Below the pieces are notes generated by a model. That model worked only from the letters and a program-made list of their open reading frames with translations. It did no database searches and had not been told where the DNA came from. Shown piece after piece: positions 8,990 through 18,767 of a stretch of 64,000 nucleotides of DNA. The stretch covers positions 372,001-436,000 of the forward strand of contig NCJL01000008.1 of assembly GCA_002278935.1 (NCBI GenBank), in the 5' to 3' direction. How positions within the stretch are numbered: position 1 is the stretch's first letter; every line of letters starts with the position of its first letter. Both the position numbers and the translations under genes were made by a program. The stretch is from Gallionellales bacterium 39-52-133. GTDB lineage: Bacteria > Pseudomonadota > Gammaproteobacteria > Burkholderiales > Gallionellaceae.

Positions 8990-10312
8990 TTAAATAAGCT
9001 CGCCCCACAGATCATGTTCGTCCGAGTCGGTAATGCGCACGTTTACCAGCTGGCCAACTTCAAGCTCCTGGCCTTCGTTGATATAAACCACGCCGTCAAT
9101 ATCGGGCGCATCGGCTGAACTGCGGGCGATGGCGCCCTCTTCGTCCACTTCGTCGACAAGCACCTGCATAGTCTTGCCGATCTTGCGCTTGAGACGTTCG
9201 GCGCTGATTTCGGCCTGCAACTGCATGAGTCTTCCCAGCCGCTCTTCCTGCACCGCAGGCGGAACATGATCGGGCAATTCATTCGCTACCGCACCCTCAA
9301 CCGGGGAATACATAAAAGCGCCAACACGATCCAGCTGTGCTTCTTCCAGGAAGTCGAGCAGCTCCTCAAACTCTTCTTCCGTCTCGCCGGGGAAGCCGAC
9401 AATAAAGGTGCTGCGCAACGTAATATCCGGGCAAATTTCACGCCATTTCTTGATGCGTTCCAGCACGTTTTCAGCATTGGCCGGGCGCTTCATCAGCTTG
9501 AGGATACGCTTGTTGGCGTGCTGAAATGGAATATCCAGATAAGGCAGTATTTTGCCTGCCGCCATCAGTGGAATGACCTCGTCCACATGCGGATAGGGAT
9601 AGACATAATGCAGTCGCACCCAGACCCCGAGTTCACCCAACGCAACCGCCAGCTCGGTCATGCGAGTCTTGAGCGGCCTGCCACCCCAGAAGCCGGTGCG
9701 GTATTTCACATCCACGCCATAGGCGCTGGTGTCCTGCGAAATAACCAGCAATTCCTTGACGCCTGCACTCACCAGATTCTGCGCTTCCTGCATCACCTCG
9801 CCCACCGGGCGACTCACCAGGTCGCCGCGCAATGACGGAATAATGCAGAAGGTGCAGCGATGGTTACAGCCCTCGGAAATCTTCAGGTAGGCAAAATGTT
9901 TGGGCGTGAGGCGTATGCCCTGCGCGGGCACCAGATCGCTATAGGGATCGTGCGGCTTGGGCAGATGCTGATGCACAACCTCCATCACTTCTTCAGTGGC
10001 GTGCGGGCCGGTAACGGCCAGCACCTTGGGATGCGCATTTTTAACCACATCGCCTTTCGCACCCAGACAGCCGGTGACGATCACCTTGCCATTTTCCGCC
10101 AGCGCTTCGCCGATCGCATCCAGCGACTCTGCCACCGCGCTATCGATAAAACCGCAGGTGTTCACCACCACCAGGTCGGAGTCCTGATAGTTGCTGGAAA
10201 TAAGATAACCCTCGGCACGCAATTGCGTGAGGATGCGCTCGGAATCAACCGTTGCCTTGGGACAGCCCAGCGATACAAAACCGACTTTGGGTGGATTATT
10301 TTGCTTGTTCAT
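8990..10312 (-). CDS. rimO: Ribosomal protein S12 methylthiotransferase RimO
   Basis: 440-residue radical-SAM enzyme that adds a methylthio group to the conserved aspartate of ribosomal protein S12. The N-terminal UPF0004 domain has the cluster cysteines at about 17 (SLGCPKA), 53 (NTCGF) and 82 (TGCLG). The radical-SAM motif is CNHRCTFC at 149-156. The C-terminal TRAM domain is present (about 370-435). SLGCPK and the lack of the MiaB-type motif separate it from MiaB. The length matches the family. It is a stand-alone gene reading leftwards. Confidence 0.96.
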   Translation of the reverse strand: MNKQNNPPKVGFVSLGCPKATVDSERILTQLRAEGYLISSNYQDSDLVVVNTCGFIDSAVAESLDAIGEALAENGKVIVTGCLGAKGDVVKNAHPKVLAVTGPHATEEVMEVVHQHLPKPHDPYSDLVPAQGIRLTPKHFAYLKISEGCNHRCTFCIIPSLRGDLVSRPVGEVMQEAQNLVSAGVKELLVISQDTSAYGVDVKYRTGFWGGRPLKTRMTELAVALGELGVWVRLHYVYPYPHVDEVIPLMAAGKILPYLDIPFQHANKRILKLMKRPANAENVLERIKKWREICPDITLRSTFIVGFPGETEEEFEELLDFLEEAQLDRVGAFMYSPVEGAVANELPDHVPPAVQEERLGRLMQLQAEISAERLKRKIGKTMQVLVDEVDEEGAIARSSADAPDIDGVVYINEGQELEVGQLVNVRITDSDEHDLWGELI

Positions 10313-10340
10313 GACTCAATACCAAAAAAACATAGAAGTA

Positions 10341-10404
10341 CTATCCACAGATTAACATTCAAGAAAGGCTTTAAATCTTGAGCAATCTGCTTATCTGTGG
10401 ATAA
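10341..10404. promoter_or_regulatory. Inverted repeat with DnaA-box-like arms
   Basis: TATCCACAGAT (10342-10352) and ATCTGTGGATA (10393-10403) form a perfect 11-base inverted repeat 40 bases apart. The right arm contains TGTGGATAA, the complement of the DnaA box TTATCCACA; the left arm is CTATCCACA, one base off. It lies between rimO and the ZIP transporter. It could bind DnaA or simply form a hairpin; no origin features (AT-rich unwinding region, more boxes) surround it. Confidence 0.4.
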
Positions 10405-10410
10405 AGAATT

Positions 10411-11187
10411 TTACTCGTGAAGCAGAATACCCATCAGCGCCACCGAACCTACCCCCAGCAAGATCAGCAACACTTGCTGCACGGTATCGCGCAGCTGTGT
10501 GCGTTTATGCAAGCCGGGGATCAGGTCGGCCACCGCCACATAGATCATGCTGGCCGCCGCCAGGGCCAGCAGCGAGGGTATCCACACCTGCATGGTCTGC
10601 AGCGTAAAGTATCCCAGTATCGCACCGGCCACCGACGCGAAGCTGGAGATCAGATTCAGTTTGAGCGCTTTGACCTTGCTATAGCCGGAATGCAGCAGGA
10701 TCGCAAAATCGCCCACTTCCTGCGGAATCTCGTGCGCAATAATTGCCATCGAGGTGACGATGCCAAGCTGGATATCCGTGAGGAATGCCGCTGCAATAAT
10801 CACGCCGTCGACAAAATTATGGAAGGTATCGCCCACCATGATCATCAGGCCGCTGCGCCCGTGGTCGTGTGCAGCCTCGACCTTGGGTTCATGAGCCTCG
10901 CAATGGTCATGATGGCAATGCCGCCACAAAACCAGTTTTTCGAGAATAAAAAACAGCAGTATGCCGCCCAGCAAGGTTGCGCTAAACGCGGCCACATTGG
11001 AGGTGAGTTTGATTGCCTCAGGCAGAATATCGAGAAATACCGCACCCAGCAGCGCGCCGATGGCGTAGCTGACCATCACACCCACATAGCGCAGTGAGCG
11101 GGTATTGAGTGCCAGCAGCGCGGCGCCCATCACGCTCAACAGGCCGCCGCCTATGCTTGCGGTCATAATCCACGCGAATACGCTCAT
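10411..11187 (-). CDS. ZIP family metal transporter
   Basis: 258-residue inner-membrane protein with about eight hydrophobic segments. It has the ZIP pattern: a histidine-rich cytoplasmic loop HCHHDHCEAH followed by HDHG, then the paired metal-site helices GDTFHNFVDGVIIAAAF and IIAHEIPQEVGDFAILLHSG. These HN/D and HEIPQE motifs bind the transported Zn2+ or Fe2+. The protein belongs to the bacterial ZupT/GufA-like branch; metal specificity cannot be told from sequence. It reads leftwards and ends just after the DnaA-like repeat, so it is not tightly coupled to rimO. Confidence 0.9.
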   Translation of the reverse strand: MSVFAWIMTASIGGGLLSVMGAALLALNTRSLRYVGVMVSYAIGALLGAVFLDILPEAIKLTSNVAAFSATLLGGILLFFILEKLVLWRHCHHDHCEAHEPKVEAAHDHGRSGLMIMVGDTFHNFVDGVIIAAAFLTDIQLGIVTSMAIIAHEIPQEVGDFAILLHSGYSKVKALKLNLISSFASVAGAILGYFTLQTMQVWIPSLLALAAASMIYVAVADLIPGLHKRTQLRDTVQQVLLILLGVGSVALMGILLHE

Positions 11188-11260
11188 GGTGTCAGTCAGG
11201 AAATATTAAGGGCGCGAATTATAACGGATTGTGGGGTGGCAATCTTGCCGCGTGCAAGGG

Positions 11261-11479
11261 CTAGCTGACTGAGCGCAGGTACAATTCTTCTACCTTGGCC
11301 CTTGCCCACGGCGTTTTGCGCAGAAACTTCAGGCTGGATTTAATGCTGGGATCGCTGTTGAAACAGCGAATTTCGATCAACCTGCCCATTTCGGCCCAGC
11401 CATACCGGGCAACCAGGTGGTTCAGGATCTGCTCCAGCGTGATGCCGTGCAGCGGATTATTGGCTTGAGGCTCTGTCAT
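11261..11479 (-). CDS. VF530 family protein (DUF2132)
   Basis: 72-residue protein with the conserved VF530 core: [31 protein letters not shown] and [20 protein letters not shown]. The family is known by structure as a small helical fold proposed to bind DNA; its biological role is not established. Length and C-terminal ELYLR fit the family. It lies 73 bases upstream of the ZIP gene in the same direction and could share its transcript. Confidence 0.85.
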   Translation of the reverse strand: MTEPQANNPLHGITLEQILNHLVARYGWAEMGRLIEIRCFNSDPSIKSSLKFLRKTPWARAKVEELYLRSVS

Positions 11480-11767
11480 CTTCAGTATTTACTTTGCTTT
11501 CGGGAAAAGACGACCTCATTGCCACCCTTGATCAACGCCGCAGCCTCGGCCAGTTTCATAAAATAGAACAATTTAATCATGACTTGAATTTACCCGCTAA
11601 TTGCGCAATCTTAACCTACAACGCCGGTTTATGACTTCAGTATTGCGCCAGAAGTATCGCACCAGACAAAGCGACACAGATGAATTGAACGACACCCATT
11701 ATCTGCGCGCAAATCGAAATTCACTTGAACCAGCTAACCCGCTCCGGAAGAATGTTAGAATCGACAG

Positions 11768-12787
11768 ATGCTTAATGACCGCGCACAAATCCTGTTAAAA
11801 ACATTGGTGGATCGCTATATCAGCGATGGACAGCCGGTGGGTTCGCGCGCGTTGCAGCAGTATTCCGGCCTGGAAGTCAGCCCGGCCACCATACGTAATG
11901 TAATGGTCGATCTGGAGGAAATGGGTCTGGTGGTCAGCCCGCATACTTCCGCAGGACGTGTGCCAACAGCGCTGGGCTACCGCTTGTTTATCGACACGCT
12001 GATGGTGGTACAGCCGCTGGATAGCGCGCGCGTGCAGAAACTCGAAAGCCAGCTCCAGCCCGACAATACCTCACGCCTGCTGACCCAGACCTCCAACCTG
12101 CTGTCAGAGCTTACCCACTACGCAGGCGTGGTGGCCACACCCAGACGTGCCGCAATCACCGTGCGCCAGATTGAATTTCTGCGCTTGTCCGAAAAAAGAG
12201 TGCTGCTGATTATTGTGATGCCGGATGGCGAAGTGGAAAACCGCGTGCTGCTGACGCACAAGGATTACACCCAGTCGCAACTGACCGAAGCCGGCAATTT
12301 TTTAAGCCAGCACTATGCCGATTGCGCGTTTCAGGATATCCACCAGCGGGTGCAGGGCGAACTGCATCAGCTGCAGCATGAACTGCACGTGCTGATGGCC
12401 GCGGCGATGGCCGCCAGCGATGCGGTGATGGCGCGCAGAAACGAAGACTACGTGATCAGCGGTGAAAGCAAATTGCTGCACATCAATGACCTGTCTTCCA
12501 ATATGAATAAATTGCGCGGCCTGTTCAATGTTTTTGAACAGAAGACCGAACTGCTGCAACTGCTGGATGCCGGCCGCCATGCACCCGGCGTGCATATTTT
12601 TGTCGGCAAGGAATCGGGCCTGGCCGAACTGGATGAATGCAGCGTGGTCAGCGCACCCTATGGCGCAGACGGAAAGATAGTCGGCACGCTCGCGGTGGTG
12701 GGCCCCAAGCGCATGAATTACGAAAAAGTGGTGCCCATCGTGGATGTCACCGCCAAGCTGCTCAGCAATGCCCTGTCTCAATATTAG
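11768..12787 (+). CDS. hrcA: Heat-inducible transcription repressor HrcA
   Basis: 339-residue repressor of class I heat-shock genes that binds CIRCE operators. The N-terminal winged helix is clear: LLKTLVDRYISDGQPVGS, then SPATIRNVMVDLEEMG and HTSAGRVPTALGYRLF. The C-terminal dimerisation domain with the NRVLLTHKDYTQ and GPKRMNYEKV segments is intact. There is only a weak ribosome binding site before ATG 11768. I see no CIRCE inverted repeat in the 290 bases upstream, and dnaK/grpE/dnaJ are not in the window. hemH follows after 117 bases. Confidence 0.95.
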   Translation: MLNDRAQILLKTLVDRYISDGQPVGSRALQQYSGLEVSPATIRNVMVDLEEMGLVVSPHTSAGRVPTALGYRLFIDTLMVVQPLDSARVQKLESQLQPDNTSRLLTQTSNLLSELTHYAGVVATPRRAAITVRQIEFLRLSEKRVLLIIVMPDGEVENRVLLTHKDYTQSQLTEAGNFLSQHYADCAFQDIHQRVQGELHQLQHELHVLMAAAMAASDAVMARRNEDYVISGESKLLHINDLSSNMNKLRGLFNVFEQKTELLQLLDAGRHAPGVHIFVGKESGLAELDECSVVSAPYGADGKIVGTLAVVGPKRMNYEKVVPIVDVTAKLLSNALSQY

Positions 12788-12815
12788 GCATCGTGGCAGA
12801 GCATGAGAAATTGTT

Positions 12816-12845
12816 AAATATTCAATAAAATCAAATACTTATATA
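12816..12845 (+). repeat. AT-rich dispersed motif, copy 2
   Basis: Contains TCAATAAAATCAAATACT between hrcA and hemH, 60 bases before the hemH start. It is almost identical to the copy at 20975. Could be a promoter element or a protein-binding site; not established. Confidence 0.5.
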
Positions 12846-12904
12846 AACTCGCCAACTATCAGGGCGACTCGCAAACCTACCCATAACGGCACTGCCAAAA
12901 CATT

Positions 12905-13996
12905 ATGCGCTATCAAACCGAACCCTCTTACTCCCATGGCAGCGGCGAAAAAACTGCCGTCTTGCTGATCAATCTGGGTACGCCGGAAGCGCCCACGGCC
13001 GCAGCCGTCAAACCCTATCTGCGCGAATTTCTGGGCGATCCGCGCGTGGTGGAAATTCCCCGGTTGCTATGGTGGCTCATCCTCAATGGCATCATACTCA
13101 ACACGCGCCCCAAGAAATCTGCGGCCAAATACGCCAGCATCTGGATGCCCGAAGGCTCCCCTCTCAAAGTCCACACCGAGCGCCAGACCACCCTGCTACA
13201 GGGCTATCTCGGCGAAAAAACAAAAGACACACCGGTGGTGGTTGAGTATGCGATGCGCTACGGCAACCCTTCCATTCCCGACGTGCTGAAAAAACTCAAG
13301 GCACAAAACTGCCAGCGCATATTACTGGTGCCGCTATACCCGCAATATGCCGCCAGCGCCACGGCTACCGCACTGGATGCGGTCTTCGCCGAGTTGCAGA
13401 AAATGCGCAACATGCCAGCCGTGCGCAGCATCAAACACTTTCATGATGACGCGGCCTATATCAAAGCCACCGCGCAGAATATCCGCGACTACTGGACGCT
13501 GCATGGACGCCCCGACAAGCTGGTAATGAGCTTCCACGGCGTGCCGCGTTACACCCTGGACAAGGGCGATCCCTACCACTGCGAATGCCTGAAAAGCGGC
13601 CGCCTGATTGCCGAAGAGCTGGGCTTAAACAAGGAGCAATACACCGTCAGCTTCCAGTCGCGCTTCGGCAAGGCAGAGTGGATCAAGCCCTACACCACCG
13701 CCACCCTGAAACAGCTGGGCAAGCAAAAAACCAAACGCGTGGACGTTGTCTGTCCCGGTTTTGTCGCCGACTGCCTCGAAACGCTGGAAGAGATCGCACA
13801 GGAAGGCAGGGAGGATTTCCAGCACGCGGGCGGCGGAGAATATCATTACATCCCCTGCCTGAACGAGCGTCCGGACTGGATCCACGCATTGACCGGACTG
13901 GTGCTGGAAAACCTGCAAGGCTGGCTGGTCACAACTGATTCGGCACAACTCGAGCAAAGCCGTTTGCGCGCACTGGCGGCCGGTGCGAAAATTTAA
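12905..13996 (+). CDS. hemH: Ferrochelatase HemH
   Basis: 363 residues; inserts Fe2+ into protoporphyrin IX, the last step of protoheme synthesis, at the inner face of the membrane. Family motifs: [13 protein letters not shown] near 18-30, [29 protein letters not shown], then [21 protein letters not shown] with the metal-binding His near 209. [16 protein letters not shown] and [14 protein letters not shown] follow, the latter with the conserved acidic residues. Length is normal. There is no obvious Shine-Dalgarno. It is followed by a secreted hydrolase after 33 bases, probably cotranscribed. Confidence 0.96.
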   Translation: MRYQTEPSYSHGSGEKTAVLLINLGTPEAPTAAAVKPYLREFLGDPRVVEIPRLLWWLILNGIILNTRPKKSAAKYASIWMPEGSPLKVHTERQTTLLQGYLGEKTKDTPVVVEYAMRYGNPSIPDVLKKLKAQNCQRILLVPLYPQYAASATATALDAVFAELQKMRNMPAVRSIKHFHDDAAYIKATAQNIRDYWTLHGRPDKLVMSFHGVPRYTLDKGDPYHCECLKSGRLIAEELGLNKEQYTVSFQSRFGKAEWIKPYTTATLKQLGKQKTKRVDVVCPGFVADCLETLEEIAQEGREDFQHAGGGEYHYIPCLNERPDWIHALTGLVLENLQGWLVTTDSAQLEQSRLRALAAGAKI

Positions 13997-14029
13997 CCAC
14001 TGTTTTTCCAACCAACGAAAGGAGTTCAC

Positions 14030-14848
14030 ATGTTTATGCTAAACGTAATCAGGAAACTGCTCTTGGCTTTACTGCTAACCACCCCGCTTGCCGCACTCGC
14101 CGCCAATAGCGAATTGACCTGGTATGGCCATGCCGCTTTCAAGCTCACCACCCCTTCCGGCAAAGTGCTGCTGATAGACCCGTGGATCACCAATCCGGCA
14201 AATAAAAATGGCAAGGAAGATCTGGCGAAGATCACCAAGGCAGATCTGATTCTGCTTACCCATGGCCATGGCGACCACATCGGCGACAGCGTGGCCTTAG
14301 CCAAGGCGACCGGCGCCAAGCTGGTTTCCACTTTTGATCTGGGCAAAGCCATGGCGCAATATGGCGGCTACCCGGCAGAACAGACCGGCATGGGCACGAT
14401 GGGTAACTTTGGCGGCGAACTGACCCTGCTGGATGGCGAGGTCAAGATCGCTTTCGTTCCCGCAGTGCACAGCTCTACCGTTGCAGAAGCGGAAGGGGCG
14501 AAACACATCCATGACGGCGGCAACCCGGGCGGGTTCCTGATCACAGTGAAAAATGGCCCGGCCATCTATCACACCGGCGACACCGATGTGTTCGGCGACA
14601 TGGCGCTGATATCGCAATTTCACAAAGTGGATGTGATGCTCGCAACCATCGGCGGCCACTTCACCATGGGACCCGAGCGTGCTGCAAAAGCAGTAAAACT
14701 GGTTAATCCGGGCATGGTGATCCCGATGCACTTTGGCACTTTCCCGATTCTCACCGGTACGCCCCAGGCTCTGGAAAAGGCGGTTAAAGCTGAAGGAAGC
14801 AAAGCCAAAGTCAAGGCCATGAACATAGGTGAAACCATCAAACTGTAA
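14030..14848 (+). CDS. Secreted MBL-fold metal-dependent hydrolase (UPF0173-like)
   Basis: 272 residues. A signal peptide (about 1-24, ending LAALAANS) predicts periplasmic location, unlike the mostly cytoplasmic UPF0173 relatives. The metallo-beta-lactamase core shows ELTWYGHAAFKL, VLLIDPWITNPANK, the metal motif THGHGDHIGD (77-86), a distal HSST histidine, YHTGDTDVFGD and IPMHFGTFPILTG near the end. These supply a two-metal site. Substrate unknown. GAAAGGAG lies just before the start. A strong terminator ends the hemH-hydrolase unit. Confidence 0.88.
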   Translation: MFMLNVIRKLLLALLLTTPLAALAANSELTWYGHAAFKLTTPSGKVLLIDPWITNPANKNGKEDLAKITKADLILLTHGHGDHIGDSVALAKATGAKLVSTFDLGKAMAQYGGYPAEQTGMGTMGNFGGELTLLDGEVKIAFVPAVHSSTVAEAEGAKHIHDGGNPGGFLITVKNGPAIYHTGDTDVFGDMALISQFHKVDVMLATIGGHFTMGPERAAKAVKLVNPGMVIPMHFGTFPILTGTPQALEKAVKAEGSKAKVKAMNIGETIKL

Positions 14849-14872
14849 AATTCGATTTACGACTCACAAAAC

Positions 14873-14904
14873 AAAAGAGGCAGGGAGAAATCCCTGCCTC
14901 TTTT
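14873..14904. terminator. Bidirectional rho-independent terminator
   Basis: A perfect 14-base stem (14873-14886 with 14891-14904) closes on a GAAA loop; A and T runs lie at its base, so it works on both strands. It separates the hydrolase gene (stop 14848) from the convergent RAYT gene (stop 14927). Confidence 0.95.
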
Positions 14905-14926
14905 AGTTTCGCAGTGCATCGCAAAA

Positions 14927-15778
14927 TCAGCCTGCCTGTTCGCCCAGCTTGATGACTTTGCTCACCGTTGAAAAATGCACCTGCGCCGCGTCAGCAATCT
15001 CGGCCATGGTGTATCCAAATTTCTGGTAGGCACGTCTGATTGCCTCGTTACGCTGGGTTTTTTCGTTCCTGACTTTCAGCGGAAACAACGTTCCCAAAAC
15101 GGGTCGCCCGGGCCTTTTCTTGTCACGCCTGCTATCCGCCTTGCCCAGCAGGCGCTGCTTCATTTTTTTAACGAAGCCAGCACTCCCCAGCAGGATCTGC
15201 GATTTGACTTTGGACAAAGGTGATGCAAGACCGATTCCCGCCTCGACAAATTCCGCATATTTGCGCTGGGCCACATTGCTGCTGCGGCCAAAGTGCGCCA
15301 GTATCCAGCCGGTGCTCAACCATGTCGGCGCCTGCACCTCACCCGCGGTAGCGCGGTAGCTGCTCCAGCGGTAACGGCTGATATTTTTTACTGCTTTTGA
15401 GCGAAGAGGGTTCAGAACGATATAACGGCACAGCTCAAGCAGGGCATGAGCACGCTCCACCAGAACCGCCTTGAAGCGCCCCTGAAACACGCGGCCAGTT
15501 GAACCATGAAGACTGTTGAAACGCTGGGTATACACACCGTTGAGCTGGCGCATGCCGCGCGACAGATTGCTATTCGGAGTCTCAAGCAGGATATGGTAGT
15601 GATTATTCATCAGCACGTAAGCATGCACTATCCAGCCTGAGCGCGACACCACCTCGCCCAGCACCGTCAGAAACAGCTGACGATCCTGATCGTCCACAAA
15701 AATATCCGCTCCCTCATTGCCACGGGTTGTGACATGGTAAATTGCATCGGGGAATTCAAGTCGTATAGGGCGTGCCAT
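14927..15778 (-). mobile_element. REP-associated tyrosine transposase (RAYT, Y1_Tnp) gene
   Basis: 283-residue transposase of the TnpA_REP / IS200-like HUH class. FPDAIYHVTTRGN (9-21) opens the Y1 domain. The HUH motif is H60-Y61-H62 in NNHYHILLE, and the likely catalytic tyrosine is Y83 in NGVYTQRF. The VFQGRFKAVLVE and LCRYIVLNPLR blocks are typical. Beyond the Y1 domain a C-terminal extension holds a helix-turn-helix (YTMAEIADAAQVHFSTVSK, about 256-274), as in some RAYT groups. The frame is intact. Immediately upstream is GTCAAGACTGACCCC (15809-15823), resembling the GGCCTGACCC pieces at 50333 and 51546. RAYTs are domesticated enzymes that move short palindromic REP elements. Confidence 0.88.
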
Positions 15779-15923
15779 GCAAAGACTCTATGCCTCTGCC
15801 CGCCCGCTGTCAAGACTGACCCCGTACCCGCATTCAAGGGCCTTCCACTTCCGCCGGCATTGACCATCGGGTTCTTCCGATATATCCTGACAAAAATTAA
15901 TATCCAGAGCCGGGGAGCAGGCA

Positions 15924-17321
15924 ATGATGATGCACTATCGATTGCTGAACAAATTCTGTGCATTGCTTTGCATTGCCATCCTGACTACAGGCAGTTCATT
16001 TGCACAGTCGGCTCCCCGTGCCGCAAGCCGCAACACGATTGCTGACAGCAGCAATACTTCCCGACAGCAAAATATCCAGGCTGCCGCCGCAGCCCTTAAG
16101 GCAGGCAATGCGGCACAGGCCTACGCCCTGCTTACCCCTTACCAGTCGGAGCTTGCCGGTGATCCCGAGTTCGATTATCTGCTGGGCATCGCCTCCCTCG
16201 ACAGCGGCAAAATCAACGAAGCCATCTTTGCACTGGAACGCGTCCTGGCAGTCAGGCCCAATCATCTGCAGGCACGCGCTGAAATTGCCCGCGCCTATCT
16301 GGCCGCGGGTGAAATCAGCGCTTCCAAAGAAGAGTTTGAAACCGTGCAAAAACAGAATCCGCCCAAAGAAGTCAGCGCGACCATACAAAAATATCTGGAC
16401 ATCATCGAAACCGGCATCGCCGCCAAAAAGTTCTCTCTGCGTGCTTATGTGGAAGTGATGGCGGGCAGTGACAGCAACGTCAACAGCGCCACCAGCAACA
16501 GGCAGATTGCGGTTCCGCTGTTTGGCGGCGCGCTGATGAATTTGAATGCGGCAGGCGTCGCAAACAGCGACACCTTTGGCAGCATTGCAACCGGCTTCAG
16601 TCTGCGCAATGAGCTTAAAAGCGAGCTGGCACTGGTAGGCGGTGCCAACATCAGCAAGCGTAACAATGCAACACAGCTGGAATTCAATACCGGCAATGCC
16701 GATGCCAATGTGGGTATCAGCCTGGGCAGCGGAAAAGACAGTTATCTCGCCGTATTGCAGCTTCAAAGCTTTGCGCTGGACAACGTGCGCTACCGCGATG
16801 CGATAGGCATGACCGGGCAGTGGCAACGCAACCTGAACAGCGGCAGCCAGCTCAGCAGCTATCTGCAATACAGCAGCCTCAGCTACCCCACCCAGACCAC
16901 CCGCGACGCTGACCGCTATGTACTGGGCGGTGCGTACGCCACCTCGCTAGGCAGCAACTCAGCCACTGTCATCTATACCGGTATTTATGCAGGTGCCGAA
17001 AAACCCCGCCAGAGCGGCGTCGCCTATCTGGGCAACACGCTTTACGGCGGCCGTATCGGTGCTGAACACAAGCTCGGTGACAGCCTCGCACTGCTTGCCT
17101 CCGCCAGTATGGAAGCCCGCATGCATGACGGAAGCGACACGCTGTTTCTGGTAAAACGCAGCGATACGCAATACGACCTTAAAATCAGCATGAACTATAT
17201 ACCCGCAAAAGCGTGGACGATCAGCCCCAGCGTTGCCTACACCAGCAATAATTCCAACATCGTCATCAACAAATACGATCGCACCGTGATCGCCATCTCT
17301 GCACGCCGCGATTTCGAATAA
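15924..17321 (+). CDS. Slam-like outer-membrane protein: TPR domain plus beta-barrel
   Basis: 465 residues. A signal peptide (1-27, ending SSFAQ) is followed by a periplasmic TPR region (about 45-165: AAAALKAGNAAQAYALL, LLGIASLDSGKINEAIFALE, ARAYLAAGEISASKEEFE). From about 170 on there are alternating amphipathic strands starting SLRAYVEVMAGSDSNVNSAT and ending in ISARRDFE, a pattern of a membrane beta-barrel. This architecture and the GSDSNVN motif match the Slam/DUF560 family, which delivers surface proteins across the outer membrane. GGGGAG precedes the ATG run at 15924. The FecR-barrel gene follows after 23 bases and is a candidate cargo. Assignment to Slam is by architecture, not by search. 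Confidence 0.75.
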   Translation: MMMHYRLLNKFCALLCIAILTTGSSFAQSAPRAASRNTIADSSNTSRQQNIQAAAAALKAGNAAQAYALLTPYQSELAGDPEFDYLLGIASLDSGKINEAIFALERVLAVRPNHLQARAEIARAYLAAGEISASKEEFETVQKQNPPKEVSATIQKYLDIIETGIAAKKFSLRAYVEVMAGSDSNVNSATSNRQIAVPLFGGALMNLNAAGVANSDTFGSIATGFSLRNELKSELALVGGANISKRNNATQLEFNTGNADANVGISLGSGKDSYLAVLQLQSFALDNVRYRDAIGMTGQWQRNLNSGSQLSSYLQYSSLSYPTQTTRDADRYVLGGAYATSLGSNSATVIYTGIYAGAEKPRQSGVAYLGNTLYGGRIGAEHKLGDSLALLASASMEARMHDGSDTLFLVKRSDTQYDLKISMNYIPAKAWTISPSVAYTSNNSNIVINKYDRTVIAISARRDFE

Positions 17322-17344
17322 GCAAGAACGGAGAACATAAAATC

Positions 17345-18712
17345 ATGCACCCCAAACAGCCCCGCTTCAGGTTGACCAGACAGGCAATGTTACTGGGCCT
17401 CATTTCCGCCGCCTACCCGATGACAGGATTTGCCGTTGCTGCCGGACAAGTTGATTTTGCGATTGGCAGGGTGGAAGCGGTGACGGCTGACGGAAGTCGC
17501 CGCGCGTTAAGCAAAGGATCACAGATCAGCGAAGGCGATGCGATTAACACTGCCCCGGGCGCGCGCGTCCAGTTGCGCTTCAGCGATGGCGGCTTTGTTT
17601 CCCTGCAGCCCAACACGGTATTCCGCGTCGACCAGTACAACTTCAAGAACAAAACAGACGGTTCGGAAAAAGGATTTTTCAGCCTGCTGAAGGGCAGCCT
17701 GCGCGCAATTACCGGCAGCATAGGCCATACCAACAGAGACTCCTACAAAGTCAACACCGCAACCGCCACCATCGGCATTCGCGGCACCGGTTACAAAGCC
17801 GAGCTCCGCGAAGACGGCCTGGTTGTGAGCGTGGGCGAAGGCGCCGTGCTGCTGAGCAACAACGCCGGCATTCTGCTGGTCACCAGCGGGCGCGCGGCAT
17901 TTGTCGCCAGTGCCAACACCCTGCCCGCCAGCACCAATGAACAGCCGCGCACCCCCCCTGCCACCATCCAGCCCATCACCAGTACCACTGAGGCCATACC
18001 CCAGCTGCCTGCTTTGCCAAAATTGACTTCAGGTGGTGGCTATACGATGGCCTATGCCTATCGTGAAAGCCCTATTAACGGCAACAACGCTCAACTGTCG
18101 CCAGTCAATGCTGTGTTTAACGATTTAAGCCAGCTGATAAAATACTCGGACGGTACCGAAAGTGGCGCACTCGGCAGCGCTGCAATGACATTTTCTGCAA
18201 CCGACGGCATTATTGGCTGGGGACGCTGGGACGGCAATACAGATACGAACGGAACCCTTCCATTGCAGCCGGGTGTCTTCCACTACGTCGTTGGACTGCC
18301 AACAGCAGCCATGCCCACATCCGGTACGGCAACTTACAACCTGATGGGCTACACCAACCCGACTTCATCGGATGGCTCAACTGGCTGGAAAGTTGCGGGA
18401 AGTATCAGCGCCGATTTTTCTACAATCAATGTTGGCATCAACATGACCGTGGGAAATGCTACCGATAGCTTCACGCTTACCGGTGGCACCAGCAACCGAA
18501 GTGGCGCAACTTTCAATAACGCGGGGGTAAACATAACTTCAACTTCCGGTTACCCCAATATATGTAGCAGTGGATGCTCAACATCCATCAATGGTTTATT
18601 TGTCGGTGCCAGCGCGTCTCGCGCTGGCCTGAGCTACCAAATTACCGATGGAAATTTCAGATCAATTGAAGGTGTCGCCGCCTTCGCCAGCACGACACCA
18701 CCTCCACTGTAA
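17345..18712 (+). CDS. Exported FecR-domain protein with C-terminal TbpB-like barrel
   Basis: 455 residues. A signal peptide (about 1-33, ending GFAVAA) has no lipobox. A FecR domain follows (about 38-175: AIGRVEAVTADGSRRAL, GDAINTAPGARVQLRFSDGG, ATATIGIRGTGYKAEL, VVSVGEGAVLL). A Pro/Thr-rich linker (about 195-230) leads to a Gly/Ser/Thr-rich region of short strands (235-455). Its end, INGLFVGASASRAGLSYQI with EGVAAFAS, resembles the GxFxGxxAxxxGGxF / GVFA endings of TbpB-type surface barrels, the known cargo fold of Slam exporters. It sits between the Slam-like gene and a GT41 gene, in one direction. The cargo idea is inference. Confidence 0.75.
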   Translation: MHPKQPRFRLTRQAMLLGLISAAYPMTGFAVAAGQVDFAIGRVEAVTADGSRRALSKGSQISEGDAINTAPGARVQLRFSDGGFVSLQPNTVFRVDQYNFKNKTDGSEKGFFSLLKGSLRAITGSIGHTNRDSYKVNTATATIGIRGTGYKAELREDGLVVSVGEGAVLLSNNAGILLVTSGRAAFVASANTLPASTNEQPRTPPATIQPITSTTEAIPQLPALPKLTSGGGYTMAYAYRESPINGNNAQLSPVNAVFNDLSQLIKYSDGTESGALGSAAMTFSATDGIIGWGRWDGNTDTNGTLPLQPGVFHYVVGLPTAAMPTSGTATYNLMGYTNPTSSDGSTGWKVAGSISADFSTINVGINMTVGNATDSFTLTGGTSNRSGATFNNAGVNITSTSGYPNICSSGCSTSINGLFVGASASRAGLSYQITDGNFRSIEGVAAFASTTPPPL

Positions 18713-18767
18713 CTTCAAGCCCGTTTATCCAGTTGCCTTAAACACTTCTTTCCAGGCCGGATATCCG

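Noticed and set aside
11480..11767. CIRCE operator before hrcA
   Set aside because: No TTAGCACTC / GAGTGCTAA inverted repeat is present.
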